Source: Streptomyces sp. NRRL F-2664 (GTDB lineage Bacteria > Actinomycetota > Actinomycetes > Streptomycetales > Streptomycetaceae). From it: a stretch of DNA of 64,000 bases. The stretch's first letter is position 1. Every line of letters begins with the position of its first letter. Below are positions 7,580 through 17,636 of the stretch, piece after piece. The notes beneath the pieces are model-generated. The model did no database searches and had not been told where the DNA came from. It was given only the letters and a program-made list of their open reading frames with translations. Location of the stretch: contig NZ_JOFX01000006.1 in NCBI RefSeq assembly GCF_000719345.1, forward strand, positions 1 through 64,000. Direction: 5' to 3'. The translations under genes were made by a program, and so were the position numbers.

Positions 7580-9439
7580 TCAGCCCAGCCGGGTGACGTC
7601 GCGGACGGCGCCCTTGTCGGCGCTGGTCGCCATCGCAGCGTAGGCGCGCAGGGCCGCGGAGACCTTGCGCTCGCGGTTCTTCGGGGCGTACACCCCGCCC
7701 AGCGCCGCGTGGCGGGCCGCCAGGACCGCGTCGTCGACGACGATCTCGATGGACCGGTTCGGGATGTCGATGCGGATGAGGTCGCCGTCCTCGACGACGG
7801 CGATGTCGCCGCCGGACGCCGCCTCCGGGGAGGCGTGCCCGATGGACAGGCCGGAGGTGCCGCCGGAGAACCGGCCGTCCGTCACCAGCGCACAGACCTT
7901 GCCGAGCCCGCGGCCCTTGAGGAACGACGTCGGGTAGAGCATCTCCTGCATGCCCGGGCCGCCGCGCGGGCCCTCGTAGCGGATGACGACGACGTCGCCC
8001 GCCTTGACCTCCTTGCGCAGGATCTTGTCGACGGCCTCGTCCTGCGACTCGCAGACGACGGCCGGGCCCTCGAAGGTCCAGATCGACTCGTCGACGCCGG
8101 CCGTCTTGACGACACAGCCGTCGACGGCGATGTTGCCGCGCAGCACGGCGAGGCCGCCGTCCTTGGAGTACGCGTGCTGCACGGAGCGGATGCAGCCGCC
8201 CTCGGCGTCGAGGTCGAGGGTGTCCCAGCGCTCGGACTGGGAGAAGGCCGTCGCGGAGCGCTTGCAGCCGGGGGCCGCGTGCCACAGCTCCATGGCCGTG
8301 TCGGTCGCCGTGCCCGAGCGGGCGTCCCACTTCGCCAGCCAGTCCTCCAGGCCCGCGGAGTGGACGGTCGTCACGTCCTTGTTGAGGAGGCCGCCGCGGT
8401 GCAGTTCGCCGAGGATCGCCGGGATGCCGCCGGCCCGGTGCACGTCCTCCATGTAGTACGTGCCGCCGGGCGCCACGTTCGGGGCGACCTTGGCCAGGCA
8501 CGGGACGCGGCGCGAGACGGCGTCGATGTCCTTGAGGTCGTAGTCCAGGCCCGCCTCCTGCGCGGCGGCCAACAGGTGCAGGATCGTATTGGTGGAGCCG
8601 CCCATGGCGATGTCGAGGGCCATGGCGTTCTCGAAGGCCTCGCGGGTGGCGATGTTGCGGGGCAGGACGGACTCGTCGCCGTCCCCGTAGTAGCGCTGGG
8701 TGATCTCCACGACCGTGCGGCCCGCGTCCTCGTACAGGGCACGGCGGGCGGTGTGCGTGGCGAGGACCGAGCCGTTGCCCGGAAGGGCCAGGCCGATGGC
8801 CTCGGCCAGGCAGTTCATCGAGTTGGCGGTGAACATGCCGGAACACGAACCGCAGGTGGGACAGGCGTTCTCCTCGATGCGGAGCACGTCCTCGTCGGAG
8901 ACGTTCTCGTTGGAGGCGTCCACCATGGCGTCGATCAGGTCCAGCTTGCGGACGGTGCCGTCGACGAGGATCGCCTGGCCGGCCTCCATCGGGCCGCCGG
9001 AGACGAACACGGCCGGGATGTTGAGGCGCATGGCGGCCATCAGCATGCCGGGGGTGATCTTGTCGCAGTTGGAGATGCAGATCAGGGCGTCGGCGCAGTG
9101 CGCCTCGACCATGTACTCCACGCTGTCCGCGATCAGGTCGCGGGACGGCAGGGAGTACAGCATGCCGCCGTGGCCCATCGCGATGCCGTCGTCGACGGCG
9201 ATGGTGTTGAACTCGCGGGGGATCGCGCCGGCCGCGCGGATGGCGTCCGACACGATCCGGCCGACCGGCGCCAGGTGGGTGTGGCCGGGGACGAACTCGG
9301 TGAAGGAGTTCGCCACCGCGATGATCGGCTTGCCGATGTCCGCGCTCGCTACGCCCGAGGCGCGCATCAGGGCGCGGGCACCCGCCATGTTGCGGCCGTG
9401 GGTGACGGTGCGGGACCTCAGCTCGGGCATGCGGTTCAC
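7580..9439 (-). CDS. ilvD: dihydroxy-acid dehydratase
   Basis: Dehydrates 2,3-dihydroxy-isovalerate and -methylvalerate to 2-oxo acids in valine/isoleucine (and pantothenate precursor) synthesis. It has 619 residues, the usual IlvD length. Iron-sulphur ligands are visible in [12 protein letters not shown] and [14 protein letters not shown]. Other signatures are [12 protein letters not shown] and, near the end, [13 protein letters not shown] with [12 protein letters not shown]. The ATG at 9439 (MNRMPELRS) and the ATG three codons on are both possible. It stands alone, away from ilvBNC. Confidence 0.95.
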   Translation of the reverse strand: MNRMPELRSRTVTHGRNMAGARALMRASGVASADIGKPIIAVANSFTEFVPGHTHLAPVGRIVSDAIRAAGAIPREFNTIAVDDGIAMGHGGMLYSLPSRDLIADSVEYMVEAHCADALICISNCDKITPGMLMAAMRLNIPAVFVSGGPMEAGQAILVDGTVRKLDLIDAMVDASNENVSDEDVLRIEENACPTCGSCSGMFTANSMNCLAEAIGLALPGNGSVLATHTARRALYEDAGRTVVEITQRYYGDGDESVLPRNIATREAFENAMALDIAMGGSTNTILHLLAAAQEAGLDYDLKDIDAVSRRVPCLAKVAPNVAPGGTYYMEDVHRAGGIPAILGELHRGGLLNKDVTTVHSAGLEDWLAKWDARSGTATDTAMELWHAAPGCKRSATAFSQSERWDTLDLDAEGGCIRSVQHAYSKDGGLAVLRGNIAVDGCVVKTAGVDESIWTFEGPAVVCESQDEAVDKILRKEVKAGDVVVIRYEGPRGGPGMQEMLYPTSFLKGRGLGKVCALVTDGRFSGGTSGLSIGHASPEAASGGDIAVVEDGDLIRIDIPNRSIEIVVDDAVLAARHAALGGVYAPKNRERKVSAALRAYAAMATSADKGAVRDVTRLG

Positions 9440-9551
9440 TCCCCATGAGTACGGCTGTACGGTCAGCCGCGACTGCGGATATGGCTCAGGTACGAGGCTA
9501 CGCCCACCGCCCGCGATCCGGACGGCCTGTCCGCATGGCGGGACGGGCGGC

Positions 9552-10172
9552 TCAGCCCTCGGTCAGGTACCGCTGGAGCGTAGGGGCGACGAGCGCCACG
9601 ATGTCCTCCGGGTCCGCGGACGCGAGCGGCTCGACCTGGAGGACGTAGCGCAGGATCGCGATGCCGACCATGTGGGAGGCGGCGAGCTCGGCGCGGAAGG
9701 TCGGGTCGGGCACGTCGAGGTCGGCGGCGATCCGCTGCAGCAGCCTGCGCAGCACCAGCCCGCGCAGCACCTTCGCGGCGGCCTCGTGCGTGAGCGCGGA
9801 CCGGATCACCGCGAGCAGCGGCGCCCGGGTGACGGGGTTCTCCCAGATCCCGAAGAAGTAGCGGGAGAGGCGCTCACCGATGCCGTCCGGCCCCTCCCCG
9901 ATGACGGCCGGGAGCACCAGGGCCGGCTCCATGCTGATCTCGATGGCGGCGGCGAACAGGTCGTCCTTGCTGCCGAAGTAGTGGTGCACCAGCGCCGGGT
10001 CCACACCGGCGACCTTCGCGATGCCGCGCACGGACGTCTTGTCGTAGCCGCGTTCGGCGAACACCTCACGGGCGGCGAGCCGGATGCGCTCCTGCGTACC
10101 CGGGCCCTCCTCGACCTCGTCCTGGCGGGGGCGGCCCGGCCCCCGGCGGCGCGGCGCGCTCTCCTTCGTCAC
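9552..10172 (-). CDS. TetR-family transcriptional regulator
   Basis: About 206 residues. The N-terminal helix-turn-helix spans about residues 27-73 ([33 protein letters not shown]..., followed by [14 protein letters not shown]), the classic TetR signature. The C-terminal ligand domain is related to the TetR_C_17 type ([14 protein letters not shown]...). The N-terminus is Arg/Pro-rich and probably disordered. The GTG start at 10172 forms a 4-nt GTGA overlap with the stop of the isomerase-like gene, so the two are co-transcribed. The ligand and targets are unknown. Confidence 0.9.
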   Translation of the reverse strand: MTKESAPRRRGPGRPRQDEVEEGPGTQERIRLAAREVFAERGYDKTSVRGIAKVAGVDPALVHHYFGSKDDLFAAAIEISMEPALVLPAVIGEGPDGIGERLSRYFFGIWENPVTRAPLLAVIRSALTHEAAAKVLRGLVLRRLLQRIAADLDVPDPTFRAELAASHMVGIAILRYVLQVEPLASADPEDIVALVAPTLQRYLTEG

Positions 10173-10996
10173 GGCCGGCGCGCCCCGTCGCGGCCGGCGG
10201 CGGCCAGGTGCAGGCGGGTGAAGGCCAGCGCCTCGGCGAGGTCCGCCTCGCGCTCGGCGGAGGACATCGCGCGCCGCGTGTTCACCTCGATCACCACGTG
10301 CCCGTCGAAGGAGGTCGCGGCGAGTCGCTCCAACAGTTCGGCGCAGGGCTGCGTACCGCGCCCCGGCACCAGGTGCTCGTCCTTGGCCGAGCCGTTCCCG
10401 TCGGCGAGGTGCACGTGGGCCAGCCGGTCCCCCATCCGGTCGACCATGGCGGTGGCGTCGGTGCGGGCGGTCGCGGTGTGCGACAGGTCGACGGTGAAGT
10501 GCCGGTAGTCGTCCTTCGTGACGTCCCACTCGGGGGCGTAGGCGAGCATCTCGCGGTCGCGGTACCGCCACGGGTACATGTTCTCCACCGCGAACCGCAC
10601 GTCGGTCTCCTCGGCCATCCGCCAGATGCCGGACACGAAGTCGCGCGCGTACTGCCGCTGCCACCGGAAGGGCGGATGCACGACGACGGTGGACGCGCCG
10701 AGCCTTTCGGCGGCCGACCGGGCGCGCTGGAGCTTGACCCAGGGATCGGTGGACCACACCCGCTGGGTGATCAGCAGACAGGGCGCGTGGACGGCGAGGA
10801 CGGGCACCTGGTGGTGCTCCGACAGACGGCGCAGCGCGTCGATGTCCTGGCTGACCGGGTCCGTCCACACCATGACCTCGACGCCGTCGTAACCGAGGCG
10901 CGCGGCGATCTCGAAGGCGGTCGCCGTGGACTCCGGATAGACGGAGGCGGTGGACAGGGCGACCTTCGCGGTGGGGATGCGGACGGGTTCTGCCAC
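10169..10996 (-). CDS. sugar phosphate isomerase/epimerase-like TIM-barrel protein
   Basis: About 275 residues, matching the xylose-isomerase-like AP endonuclease 2 fold. Family motifs: [29 protein letters not shown] near the start, [28 protein letters not shown] (metal-ligand Glu), [21 protein letters not shown] (His), and [11 protein letters not shown] (Glu). The metal site therefore looks intact. The substrate is unknown. The GTG at 10996 is the first start giving a full-length barrel. It is translationally coupled to the downstream TetR gene, which may regulate the pair. Confidence 0.85.
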   Translation of the reverse strand: MAEPVRIPTAKVALSTASVYPESTATAFEIAARLGYDGVEVMVWTDPVSQDIDALRRLSEHHQVPVLAVHAPCLLITQRVWSTDPWVKLQRARSAAERLGASTVVVHPPFRWQRQYARDFVSGIWRMAEETDVRFAVENMYPWRYRDREMLAYAPEWDVTKDDYRHFTVDLSHTATARTDATAMVDRMGDRLAHVHLADGNGSAKDEHLVPGRGTQPCAELLERLAATSFDGHVVIEVNTRRAMSSAEREADLAEALAFTRLHLAAAGRDGARRP

Positions 10997-11064
10997 GGGG
11001 ACAGGGTACGGGGCCCGCGCCCGCCCGGTACGTGACGGCCGCCACGCGGGCCCGGTTCCGGCCG

Positions 11065-11715
11065 TCAGACGAGGCGGAAGAAGAGGGTGTCCTGGGTGTA
11101 CCGGTCGAGGTCCCTCGTCGCGCGCTCCCACTCCTTGTGCTCGGCGTCGAGGACGGCGGCGAGCTGCTGCACGTCGTAGTGGAAGTCCGGGTCCATCCGG
11201 TCCAGAACGGCCCGGTAGGCGTCGGCGGCGTCCTTGGTCCTCGCGAGCGGCAGGTGCCCGATGGCCGGGTAGCCGTCCATCGACCAGGGGATGTCGGGGA
11301 ACTCCACGGGCGGGCCCCCGAAGAGGTACCTGTGGGGCAGCAGGTCGGCGGCCACGCCGAGGCGGCGCATCTCGTCGTCGACGAGCCCGAAGAAGGTGCT
11401 GGGCTTGGAGTACGTGCCCAGGTGGGAGTCGTCCGAGGCATTGCAGTCGATGATGAACTGCAGGGCGGTGGTGTAGGCGTTGCCCGCGCAGTCCGCGTCG
11501 GAGTCGGTGCGCCCGGCGACGAGGTGCTCCAGCGCGTCGGGGACGGACAGCCCCCAGTCCAGTCCCTGCCGGTCGAGGTTGTCCTGGTAGGCCCGGGCAC
11601 GGTTGCGCATGAGCTCCAGCCGGCGCAGCTGATCCCCCGTGAGATCGCCCTTGCTGCCGAGGTAGGCCAGCACGTGGGCCTTGTCCGCCGTCGAGTACGA
11701 GATGTTGTGACTCAT
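11065..11715 (-). CDS. conserved-looking protein of unknown function
   Basis: I do not recognise the family. It has 216 residues and is acidic and soluble, with no signal or membrane segment. It begins [20 protein letters not shown] and contains the conserved-looking stretches [20 protein letters not shown] (about 90-112) and [15 protein letters not shown]. An ATG 9 nt upstream (MVTMSHN) is an alternative start. The gene ends 68 bp before the isomerase-like gene start on the same strand. A GC-rich, repeat-like stretch lies upstream. Confidence 0.7.
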   Translation of the reverse strand: MSHNISYSTADKAHVLAYLGSKGDLTGDQLRRLELMRNRARAYQDNLDRQGLDWGLSVPDALEHLVAGRTDSDADCAGNAYTTALQFIIDCNASDDSHLGTYSKPSTFFGLVDDEMRRLGVAADLLPHRYLFGGPPVEFPDIPWSMDGYPAIGHLPLARTKDAADAYRAVLDRMDPDFHYDVQQLAAVLDAEHKEWERATRDLDRYTQDTLFFRLV

Positions 11716-11768
11716 GGTCACCATCCTGCCCACGCCCTCGGACACCGCGGCATCAGGTGGTCGCTGGT

Positions 11769-11905
11769 ACGGGGGGTGGGGGGTGGGGGCACCGGCCGGG
11801 CGTGCACCCGTACACGCCGCCCCTCCGCCACACCACAGCTCCGCCACACCGCCGCTCCCCCGCACCACGGCTCCCCCACGCCGTGCCTCCCCGCGCCCGT
11901 GCCCG
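11769..11905. repeat. low-complexity, G-quadruplex-prone intergenic stretch
   Basis: On the plus strand three G runs (11771-11776, 11778-11783, 11785-11789) are separated by single T residues. From about 11818 to 11905 the plus strand is C-rich with imperfect repeats of CCGCCACACC and CTCCCCCGCACCAC, so the minus strand carries many G runs, downstream of the Ppx/GppA stop. No gene is supported here. The two G-rich blocks lie on opposite strands. Confidence 0.6.
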
Positions 11906-11941
11906 CATCGCGCCGCCGGGCGGTGCTGCGCCGGGGTCGTG

Positions 11942-12889
11942 CTACGCGGCGGCGGGGCCCGGTGTCGGGAGGTGGTCCAGGCGGCGGAGGATGACGCCCT
12001 CGCGGAGGGCCCAGGGGCAGATCTCCAGTTCGTCGACGCCGAACAGGTCCATGGCGCCCTCGGCGACCAGGGCGCCGGCCAGGAGCTGGTTCGCGCGGCC
12101 CTCCGAGACGCCCGGGAGCGCGCAGCGCTGGGCCGTCGTCATCTCCGCAAGCCGCGGGACCCACTCCTCCAGCGCCTTGCGGCTGAGGTCGCGCTGCACG
12201 TACAGGCCGTCCGCGGTGCGGGCCGCGCCCGCGATGCGGGCCAGCTGCTTGAAGGTCTTCGACGTCGCCACGACGTGGTCCGGGGCCCCGAAACGGCTGA
12301 ACTCGCGGACCGTGCGGGCGATCTCCGTCCGGACGTGCCGCCGCAGCGCCCGGATGTCGCGGGCGTCCGGCGGATCGCCCGGCAGCCAGCCCGCGGTGAG
12401 GCGGCCCGCGCCCAGCGGGAGGGAGACGGCCGCGTCGGGGTCCTCGTCGATGCCGTACGCGATTTCCAGGGAGCCGCCGCCGATGTCCAGGACCAGCAGC
12501 TTTCCGGCGGACCAGCCGAACCAGCGGCGGGCGGCGAGGAAGGTGAGCCGCGCCTCGTCCTCACCGCTCAGGACCGGCAGGTCGACGCCTGTCTCGGCCT
12601 TGACCCGGGCCAGGACCTCGTCGGCGTTGGTGGCCTCGCGCACGGCGCTGGTGGCGAAGGGCAGGACGTCTTCGCACCCCTTGTCCTCGGCGGCCTGCAC
12701 TGCTTCGTTGATGACGGAGAGGAGCCGCTCGACTCCCGCGGGGGTGACCGCGCCGGCGGCGTCGAGCAGCTCGGCCAGCCTTATCTCCACCTTGTGCGAG
12801 TGCGCGGGCTGCGGGCGCGCACCGGGGTGCGCGTCCACCACCAGCAGATGGACGGTATTCGAACCCACATCAAGGACACCGAGTCTCAT
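11942..12889 (-). CDS. Ppx/GppA-family phosphatase (exopolyphosphatase-like)
   Basis: About 315 residues, the short actinobacterial Ppx/GppA form (N-terminal ASKHA phosphatase domains only, no helical or HD C-terminal domains). Motifs: [14 protein letters not shown] at the N-terminus (phosphate 1 loop), [24 protein letters not shown] (catalytic Glu region), and [13 protein letters not shown] (phosphate 2). The family hydrolyses polyphosphate or pppGpp; mycobacterial short paralogues differ in activity, so the substrate is open. The start MRLGVLDVG (ATG 12889) is preferred over a longer ORF because it begins at the conserved strand. Confidence 0.9.
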   Translation of the reverse strand: MRLGVLDVGSNTVHLLVVDAHPGARPQPAHSHKVEIRLAELLDAAGAVTPAGVERLLSVINEAVQAAEDKGCEDVLPFATSAVREATNADEVLARVKAETGVDLPVLSGEDEARLTFLAARRWFGWSAGKLLVLDIGGGSLEIAYGIDEDPDAAVSLPLGAGRLTAGWLPGDPPDARDIRALRRHVRTEIARTVREFSRFGAPDHVVATSKTFKQLARIAGAARTADGLYVQRDLSRKALEEWVPRLAEMTTAQRCALPGVSEGRANQLLAGALVAEGAMDLFGVDELEICPWALREGVILRRLDHLPTPGPAAA

Positions 12890-12952
12890 AGGGGGAAACG
12901 CTACTGCGCGGAACACTCAGGGGTTGAGTAAGGGGCGCTTAGGCTTGGGTTT

Positions 12953-13873
12953 GTGCCAAATACGAAGAAGGCCAACAAGACCCGGTCGCTGAAGGACACG
13001 GGCAGGACCACGAGCAGTGCCAAGGGCGGCAAGGCCGGAAAGGGCAGGGCCGTGCCCGACGAGAAGGGGCTGGACTTCCCCCGGGCCTGGGTGGAGTTCC
13101 CCGACCCCGCCGACGACGAGCAGGTCTTCCGCTGTGACCTGACCTGGCTGACCTCCCGCTGGACCTGCATCTTCGGCAGCGGGTGCCAGGGCATCCAGGC
13201 GGGCCGGGCCTCGGACGGCTGCTGCACGCTCGGCGCGCACTTCTCCGACGAGGACGACGAGAAGCGCGTCGCGGAGCACGTGGCCCGGCTGACGCCGGAG
13301 CTGTGGCAGTTCCACGACGTCGGCAGCGAGAGCGGGTGGACGCAGAACGACGACGACGGGGAGAAGCAGACCCGCCGCTGGGACGGTGCGTGCATCTTCC
13401 TGAACCGGCCCGGCTTCCCCGCGGGGGCCGGCTGCTCGCTGCACATCCTCGCGCTGAGGGAGGGCCGGGAGCCGCTGGAGACCAAGCCGGACGTGTGCTG
13501 GCAGCTGCCGATCCGCCGGACCTACGACTGGATCGACCGGCCGGACGACACCCGGGTCCTGCAGGTGTCGATCGGCGAGTACGACCGCCGCGGCTGGGGT
13601 CCCGGCGGCCATGACCTGCACTGGTGGTGCACGTCGGCGACGTCCGCGCACGGCGCCGGGGACCCGGTGTACGTGTCGTACCGCGCCGAGCTCACGGAGC
13701 TGATGGGCAAGGAGGGGTACGAGGCCCTCGTGGAGCTGTGCGAGGCCCGCCTGGCGTCGCTGCTGCCGATGGCTCCGCACCCGGCGGACCCCGCCCCGGT
13801 CACGGGACCGGTTCCGGGCACGGCCACGGGCACGGACGCGGCTCCGGGACCGCTTCGCGACCCGGCTCCGTAG
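12953..13873 (+). CDS. conserved actinobacterial protein of unknown function, Cys-rich
   Basis: A 306-residue protein. The first ~30 residues are Lys/Ser/Gly-rich ([16 protein letters not shown]). The body has nine or more Cys residues in conserved-looking contexts: [61 protein letters not shown] and HWWCTS. The pattern resembles YkgJ/DUF3109-type proteins that bind Zn or Fe-S clusters, but I cannot assign it firmly. TAGGCT lies exactly 7 nt before the GTG, consistent with a leaderless transcript. Divergent from the Ppx/GppA gene. Confidence 0.78.
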   Translation: MPNTKKANKTRSLKDTGRTTSSAKGGKAGKGRAVPDEKGLDFPRAWVEFPDPADDEQVFRCDLTWLTSRWTCIFGSGCQGIQAGRASDGCCTLGAHFSDEDDEKRVAEHVARLTPELWQFHDVGSESGWTQNDDDGEKQTRRWDGACIFLNRPGFPAGAGCSLHILALREGREPLETKPDVCWQLPIRRTYDWIDRPDDTRVLQVSIGEYDRRGWGPGGHDLHWWCTSATSAHGAGDPVYVSYRAELTELMGKEGYEALVELCEARLASLLPMAPHPADPAPVTGPVPGTATGTDAAPGPLRDPAP

Positions 13874-13900
13874 GCCAGGGGCGGGGAGCGGCGTCGGGCG

Positions 13901-15682
13901 TCAGCCGCCGGCGGGCCCCGTCGGGGCGGGTTCGGGCGCCGGGGAGTCCGTGCCGCCCGTACCGTCCGTCGGGGTCGGCGCGGGCGTCGGCGACGGCGGC
14001 GGGGTCGTCGGCTCCGTCGGGCCGGGCGTCGGCGTGGGCCCCTGCGTCTGGTCCGGGGTCGGCGACGGGCTCGCGGGCGGCGTCGGTTCCGGCTGCGGGG
14101 CGGGTGTGGACGGCGGGCGGCCGCGGCCGCGGATGGAGACCACCGCGCCGGTCGGGTCGACCCCGACGTGGGCGGTCCAGGCGCCGACGGGCTGCGCCTC
14201 GGGGTCGACGGTGATCTGGAGGGTGACCGATTCTCCCGGCGCGAGGGTTCCCGCGGTACGGCTCGCATGCAGCCAGGGCCCGTCGGACCAGAGCCGCCAG
14301 TTCACCGGGGCGCCGCCGGAGGCGGTGAGGGTGAGCAGGGTCAGGGCGCCCCGCGAGGACGCTGCCACGGAGAGCCGGCCGGGGGCGCCGGCGTGGTCGG
14401 GGCTGGCCGGCGGGCCGCTGCTGATCACCTCGACGGAGACGTCGGAGGAGGCGCTGGTCCCGGTGAAGGCGGAGGCGCCGGTGGTGGTGCCGGTGGCGTT
14501 CCCGGTGTTCTCGTAGGCGGTCAGCGGGCGGCCGTCGATGCGGGCGGTCGGGAGTTCGGTCTCGCTCGCGGAGATGCGGGTCGAGTGGTCGCCGGGGGAC
14601 TCGCCGGTGCCCTGTTCGCTGCGGTACGAGGCCCACAGTGCCAGGACCGGGGCGGCGACGACGGTGGCGACGACGGTGGTGGTGACCGCCCGGGCCCGGA
14701 GCCGGTCGCGGCGGGCGGCGCGGTCCCTGGGGTCCATGGGGAAGCCGGTGCGGTCGAAGCGCGGGCCGGGGCTGCGGCCGCGGCCCCGGCCGGAGCGGAG
14801 CATCGCCGCGTGGACCGCGGTGCGGGGGGCGGGTACGAGCGGCAGCGCGGCGGTGTCGACACCGCCCGAGCCGGGCCAGGGAGCGGCGGCGCCCACCCGC
14901 TCGGCGACGCGCCGGCAGCGGGGGCAGTCGTCGACGTGGCGGACCAGCTCGGCGCGCAGGGTGCTGGACAGCAGCACGTCGCCGCCGGTGCCGGCACCGT
15001 CGGCGCCTCCGCCGGTGAGCTGGGAGACGCTGGGGCAGCCGCCGGTCTCGACGACGGCGAGCGCGGCGCGGGTGCGCTCCACTTCGCAGGCGGCGCCGGT
15101 CAGGAGCTCGCGGGCGGCGGCGGGGGGTGTACCGAGGACGGCGGCGAGTTCGGGAACGCCGAGGCGGTGCCGGACGGCGAGTTCGAGGGCCTCACGCTGG
15201 GCGGGCGTGGTGCCGGCGGCCTCGGGCCAGGCCAGACGGGCCAGCTCGGTGCGGCGGTAGGCGCTGACGTCGAGCTGCCGGTGGGCCTCGGGGGCCGGGC
15301 CGCCGCCCGCTGCGCCCCCGGGCGCACGGCCTTCCCCTTCGTGCTCCGGCGCACGCCGGGCGGAGTGCGCGCCCGGCCGGATGCGCCGCTGGTCGGCCAG
15401 CCGGCGCAGGCAGGCCCAGCGGGCGAGCGCGTAGAGCCAGGCCCGCCGGTCGCCCTCGTCCGGGCACCGGCCGGGGTGCCGCTCGGCCACGGCGAGGACG
15501 TCTCCGAGCACATCGGTCGCGGTGTCGTGGTCGCACAGGACCGACAGGCAGTAGGTGAACAGGCCGTCGAGGTACGGCTCGTGCCGGAAGGGGCGCGGCG
15601 GCTCCTCTTCCTGGGGCGTGCGCCCGTGCGCCCGGTGCGCGCCGGTGCGCGGTGAGGGTTGTGCCTGGCTGCTGCTGTTCAC
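13901..15682 (-). CDS. sigma-like / zinc-finger / BACON-domain membrane fusion protein
   Basis: A 593-residue composite. Residues ~35-100 look like ECF sigma region 2 (YLDGLFTYCLSVLCDHDTAT... and RAWLYALARWACLRRLADQRR) and ~145-200 like region 4 (TPAQREALELAVRHRLGVPELAAVLG). An anti-sigma zinc-finger motif H-x3-C-x2-C (H249, C253, C256) follows. One membrane helix spans about 332-353. Outside, a BACON/Ig-like domain (about 435-518, GGAPVNWRLWSDGPWL and LAPGESVTLQITVDP) precedes a Pro/Thr-rich tail (522-593) that may span the wall. One chain thus holds sigma-like, anti-sigma-like and surface domains. Whether it transcribes anything is unknown. The start is the first ATG. Confidence 0.82.
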   Translation of the reverse strand: MNSSSQAQPSPRTGAHRAHGRTPQEEEPPRPFRHEPYLDGLFTYCLSVLCDHDTATDVLGDVLAVAERHPGRCPDEGDRRAWLYALARWACLRRLADQRRIRPGAHSARRAPEHEGEGRAPGGAAGGGPAPEAHRQLDVSAYRRTELARLAWPEAAGTTPAQREALELAVRHRLGVPELAAVLGTPPAAARELLTGAACEVERTRAALAVVETGGCPSVSQLTGGGADGAGTGGDVLLSSTLRAELVRHVDDCPRCRRVAERVGAAAPWPGSGGVDTAALPLVPAPRTAVHAAMLRSGRGRGRSPGPRFDRTGFPMDPRDRAARRDRLRARAVTTTVVATVVAAPVLALWASYRSEQGTGESPGDHSTRISASETELPTARIDGRPLTAYENTGNATGTTTGASAFTGTSASSDVSVEVISSGPPASPDHAGAPGRLSVAASSRGALTLLTLTASGGAPVNWRLWSDGPWLHASRTAGTLAPGESVTLQITVDPEAQPVGAWTAHVGVDPTGAVVSIRGRGRPPSTPAPQPEPTPPASPSPTPDQTQGPTPTPGPTEPTTPPPSPTPAPTPTDGTGGTDSPAPEPAPTGPAGG

Positions 15683-15946
15683 CTGGCGACCGTAGGCGGC
15701 GCGTCGGGGGAGCCTTGGAAGCCTTCCCCGGTTTTAGCCCTTAAGGGTGAACAGATCGCCGGCGCACTGACGCACGGGCGTGACGGCCGGGCGGGACGAC
15801 GACCCGACGCCCGACCCGGCCTCGGCCCCGCGGGCGGATCCGGCACGGGCGGAACCGGCACGGGCGGAGCCCGGACCGCACCCGGACCGGCAGCCCGGAC
15901 GGCACCGCGGCACTGGCTGTCGGTGCGGACGGCTACCGTGAACCGC

Positions 15947-17362
15947 ATGGCTGCCCGCACTGCTCGTTCATCCGCCAAGGACCGTCCGTCCTACCGCTGC
16001 ACCGAATGCGGCTGGACGACGGCGAAGTGGCTCGGCCGGTGTCCCGAGTGCCAGGCCTGGGGCACGGTCGAGGAGATGGGCGCGCCCGCCGTACGGACCA
16101 CCGCGGCCGGCCGGGTCTCCACCGCCGCGCTGCCGATCGCGCAGGTCGACGGCCGGACGGCGACCGCCCGCAGCACCGGGGTGGACGAGCTCGACCGCGT
16201 CCTCGGCGGCGGGCTCGTGCCCGGCGCCGTCGTGCTGCTGGCCGGCGAGCCCGGCGTGGGCAAGTCGACGCTGCTGCTGGACGTCGCGGCGAAGGCCTCC
16301 AGCGACGAGCACCGCACGTTGTACGTCACGGGCGAGGAGTCGGCCAGCCAGGTGCGGCTGCGGGCCGACCGGATCAGGGCGCTGAGCGACCATCTGTACC
16401 TGGCGGCCGAGACCGACCTGTCGGCGGTCCTCGGGCACCTCGACGCCGTGAAGCCGTCCCTCCTCGTCCTGGACTCCGTACAGACCGTCGCCTCCCCCGA
16501 GATCGACGGCGCGCCCGGCGGCATGGCCCAGGTGCGCGAGGTGGCGGGCGCGCTGATCAGGGCCTCCAAGGAAAGGGGCATGGCGACCCTCCTCGTCGGC
16601 CACGTCACCAAGGACGGCGCGATCGCCGGCCCCCGCCTGCTGGAGCACCTCGTCGACGTGGTGCTGAGCTTCGAGGGCGACCGGCATGCGCGGCTGCGGC
16701 TCGTGCGCGGCGTGAAGAACCGGTACGGCGCCACCGACGAGGTGGGCTGCTTCGAGCTGCACGACGAGGGGATCACCGGGCTCGCCGATCCGAGCGGGCT
16801 GTTCCTGACCCGGCGGGCCGAGGCCGTGCCGGGGACCTGCCTGACCGTGACCCTGGAGGGGAAGCGGCCGCTGGTCGCCGAGGTGCAGGCGCTGACCGTG
16901 GACTCGCAGATTCCCTCTCCCCGGCGAACCACCTCGGGCCTGGAGACCTCGCGCGTCTCGATGATGCTGGCGGTGTTGGAGCAACGCGGCCGGATCACCG
17001 CGCTCGGCAAGCGCGACATCTACAGCGCCACCGTGGGCGGCGTGAAGCTCACCGAGCCGGCCGCGGACCTGGCGATCGCGCTCGCGCTGGCCTCGGCGGC
17101 CAGCGACGTCCCCCTCCCGAAGAACCTGGTGGCGATCGGCGAGGTCGGTCTGGCCGGCGAGGTGCGGCGGGTGACGGGCGTGCAGCGGCGGCTGGCGGAG
17201 GCGCACCGGCTGGGCTTCACGCACGCGCTGGTCCCGGCGGATCCGGGCAAGGTGCCGCCGGGGATGAAGGTGACCGAGGTCGCCGACATGGGTGATGCGC
17301 TGCGCGTGCTGCCCCGCGGGCGCTCCCGTACACCGGCGAGGGAGCGGGCGGCGGCCGAGTAG
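15947..17362 (+). CDS. radA: DNA repair protein RadA
   Basis: A RecA-like branch-migration helicase used in homologous recombination. 471 residues from ATG 15947. The N-terminal zinc finger C18-x2-C21-x10-C32-x2-C35 (CTECGWTTAKWLGRCPEC), Walker A GEPGVGKST (about 100-108), the RadA-specific KNRYG motif (VKNRYGATDEVG, near 260) and a Lon-protease-like C-terminal domain (LTEPAADLAIALALASAASDVP) are all present. TACCGT 7 nt upstream of the ATG suggests a leaderless start. The next gene on the same strand is disA, a pairing seen in many Gram-positives. Confidence 0.94.
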   Translation: MAARTARSSAKDRPSYRCTECGWTTAKWLGRCPECQAWGTVEEMGAPAVRTTAAGRVSTAALPIAQVDGRTATARSTGVDELDRVLGGGLVPGAVVLLAGEPGVGKSTLLLDVAAKASSDEHRTLYVTGEESASQVRLRADRIRALSDHLYLAAETDLSAVLGHLDAVKPSLLVLDSVQTVASPEIDGAPGGMAQVREVAGALIRASKERGMATLLVGHVTKDGAIAGPRLLEHLVDVVLSFEGDRHARLRLVRGVKNRYGATDEVGCFELHDEGITGLADPSGLFLTRRAEAVPGTCLTVTLEGKRPLVAEVQALTVDSQIPSPRRTTSGLETSRVSMMLAVLEQRGRITALGKRDIYSATVGGVKLTEPAADLAIALALASAASDVPLPKNLVAIGEVGLAGEVRRVTGVQRRLAEAHRLGFTHALVPADPGKVPPGMKVTEVADMGDALRVLPRGRSRTPARERAAAE

Positions 17363-17636
17363 GCGCCGGCGGCCCCGCTCCGGGTCACTGCGCACCCCGG
17401 TCCGACCGACCGGTTGAGCCCCTGGTCGACCCGGGTGGACCGCCATGATCGACCCGGCCGACCGGCCGGTCGGACCGCTGGTCAGGAGGCACGTACGGGC
17501 CGCCGCCCGGCCCTACCTGGCCGAGCCACGGCGGGGCCGTGGCGCGCGCCGGTAGACTTTGTGCTGGTCCGCCCAGCCGTACGCACGTCTCCGTGCCCCC
17601 GCGCCGGGTGGCGCAACCCGCGACCGGAGGAGTGCA

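Noticed and set aside
5343..9446. Very long open frames opposite the kinase and ilvD genes (over 1300 codons on both strands)
   Set aside because: Products are Arg/Gly/Pro-rich with no motifs; they are third-position GC shadows of the kinase and ilvD genes, which show full catalytic motifs.
17363..17636. GACCG-rich stretch between radA and disA as a regulator binding array
   Set aside because: The repeats are irregular and short; they explain little beyond a possible GGCCGACC/GGTCGG hairpin after radA.
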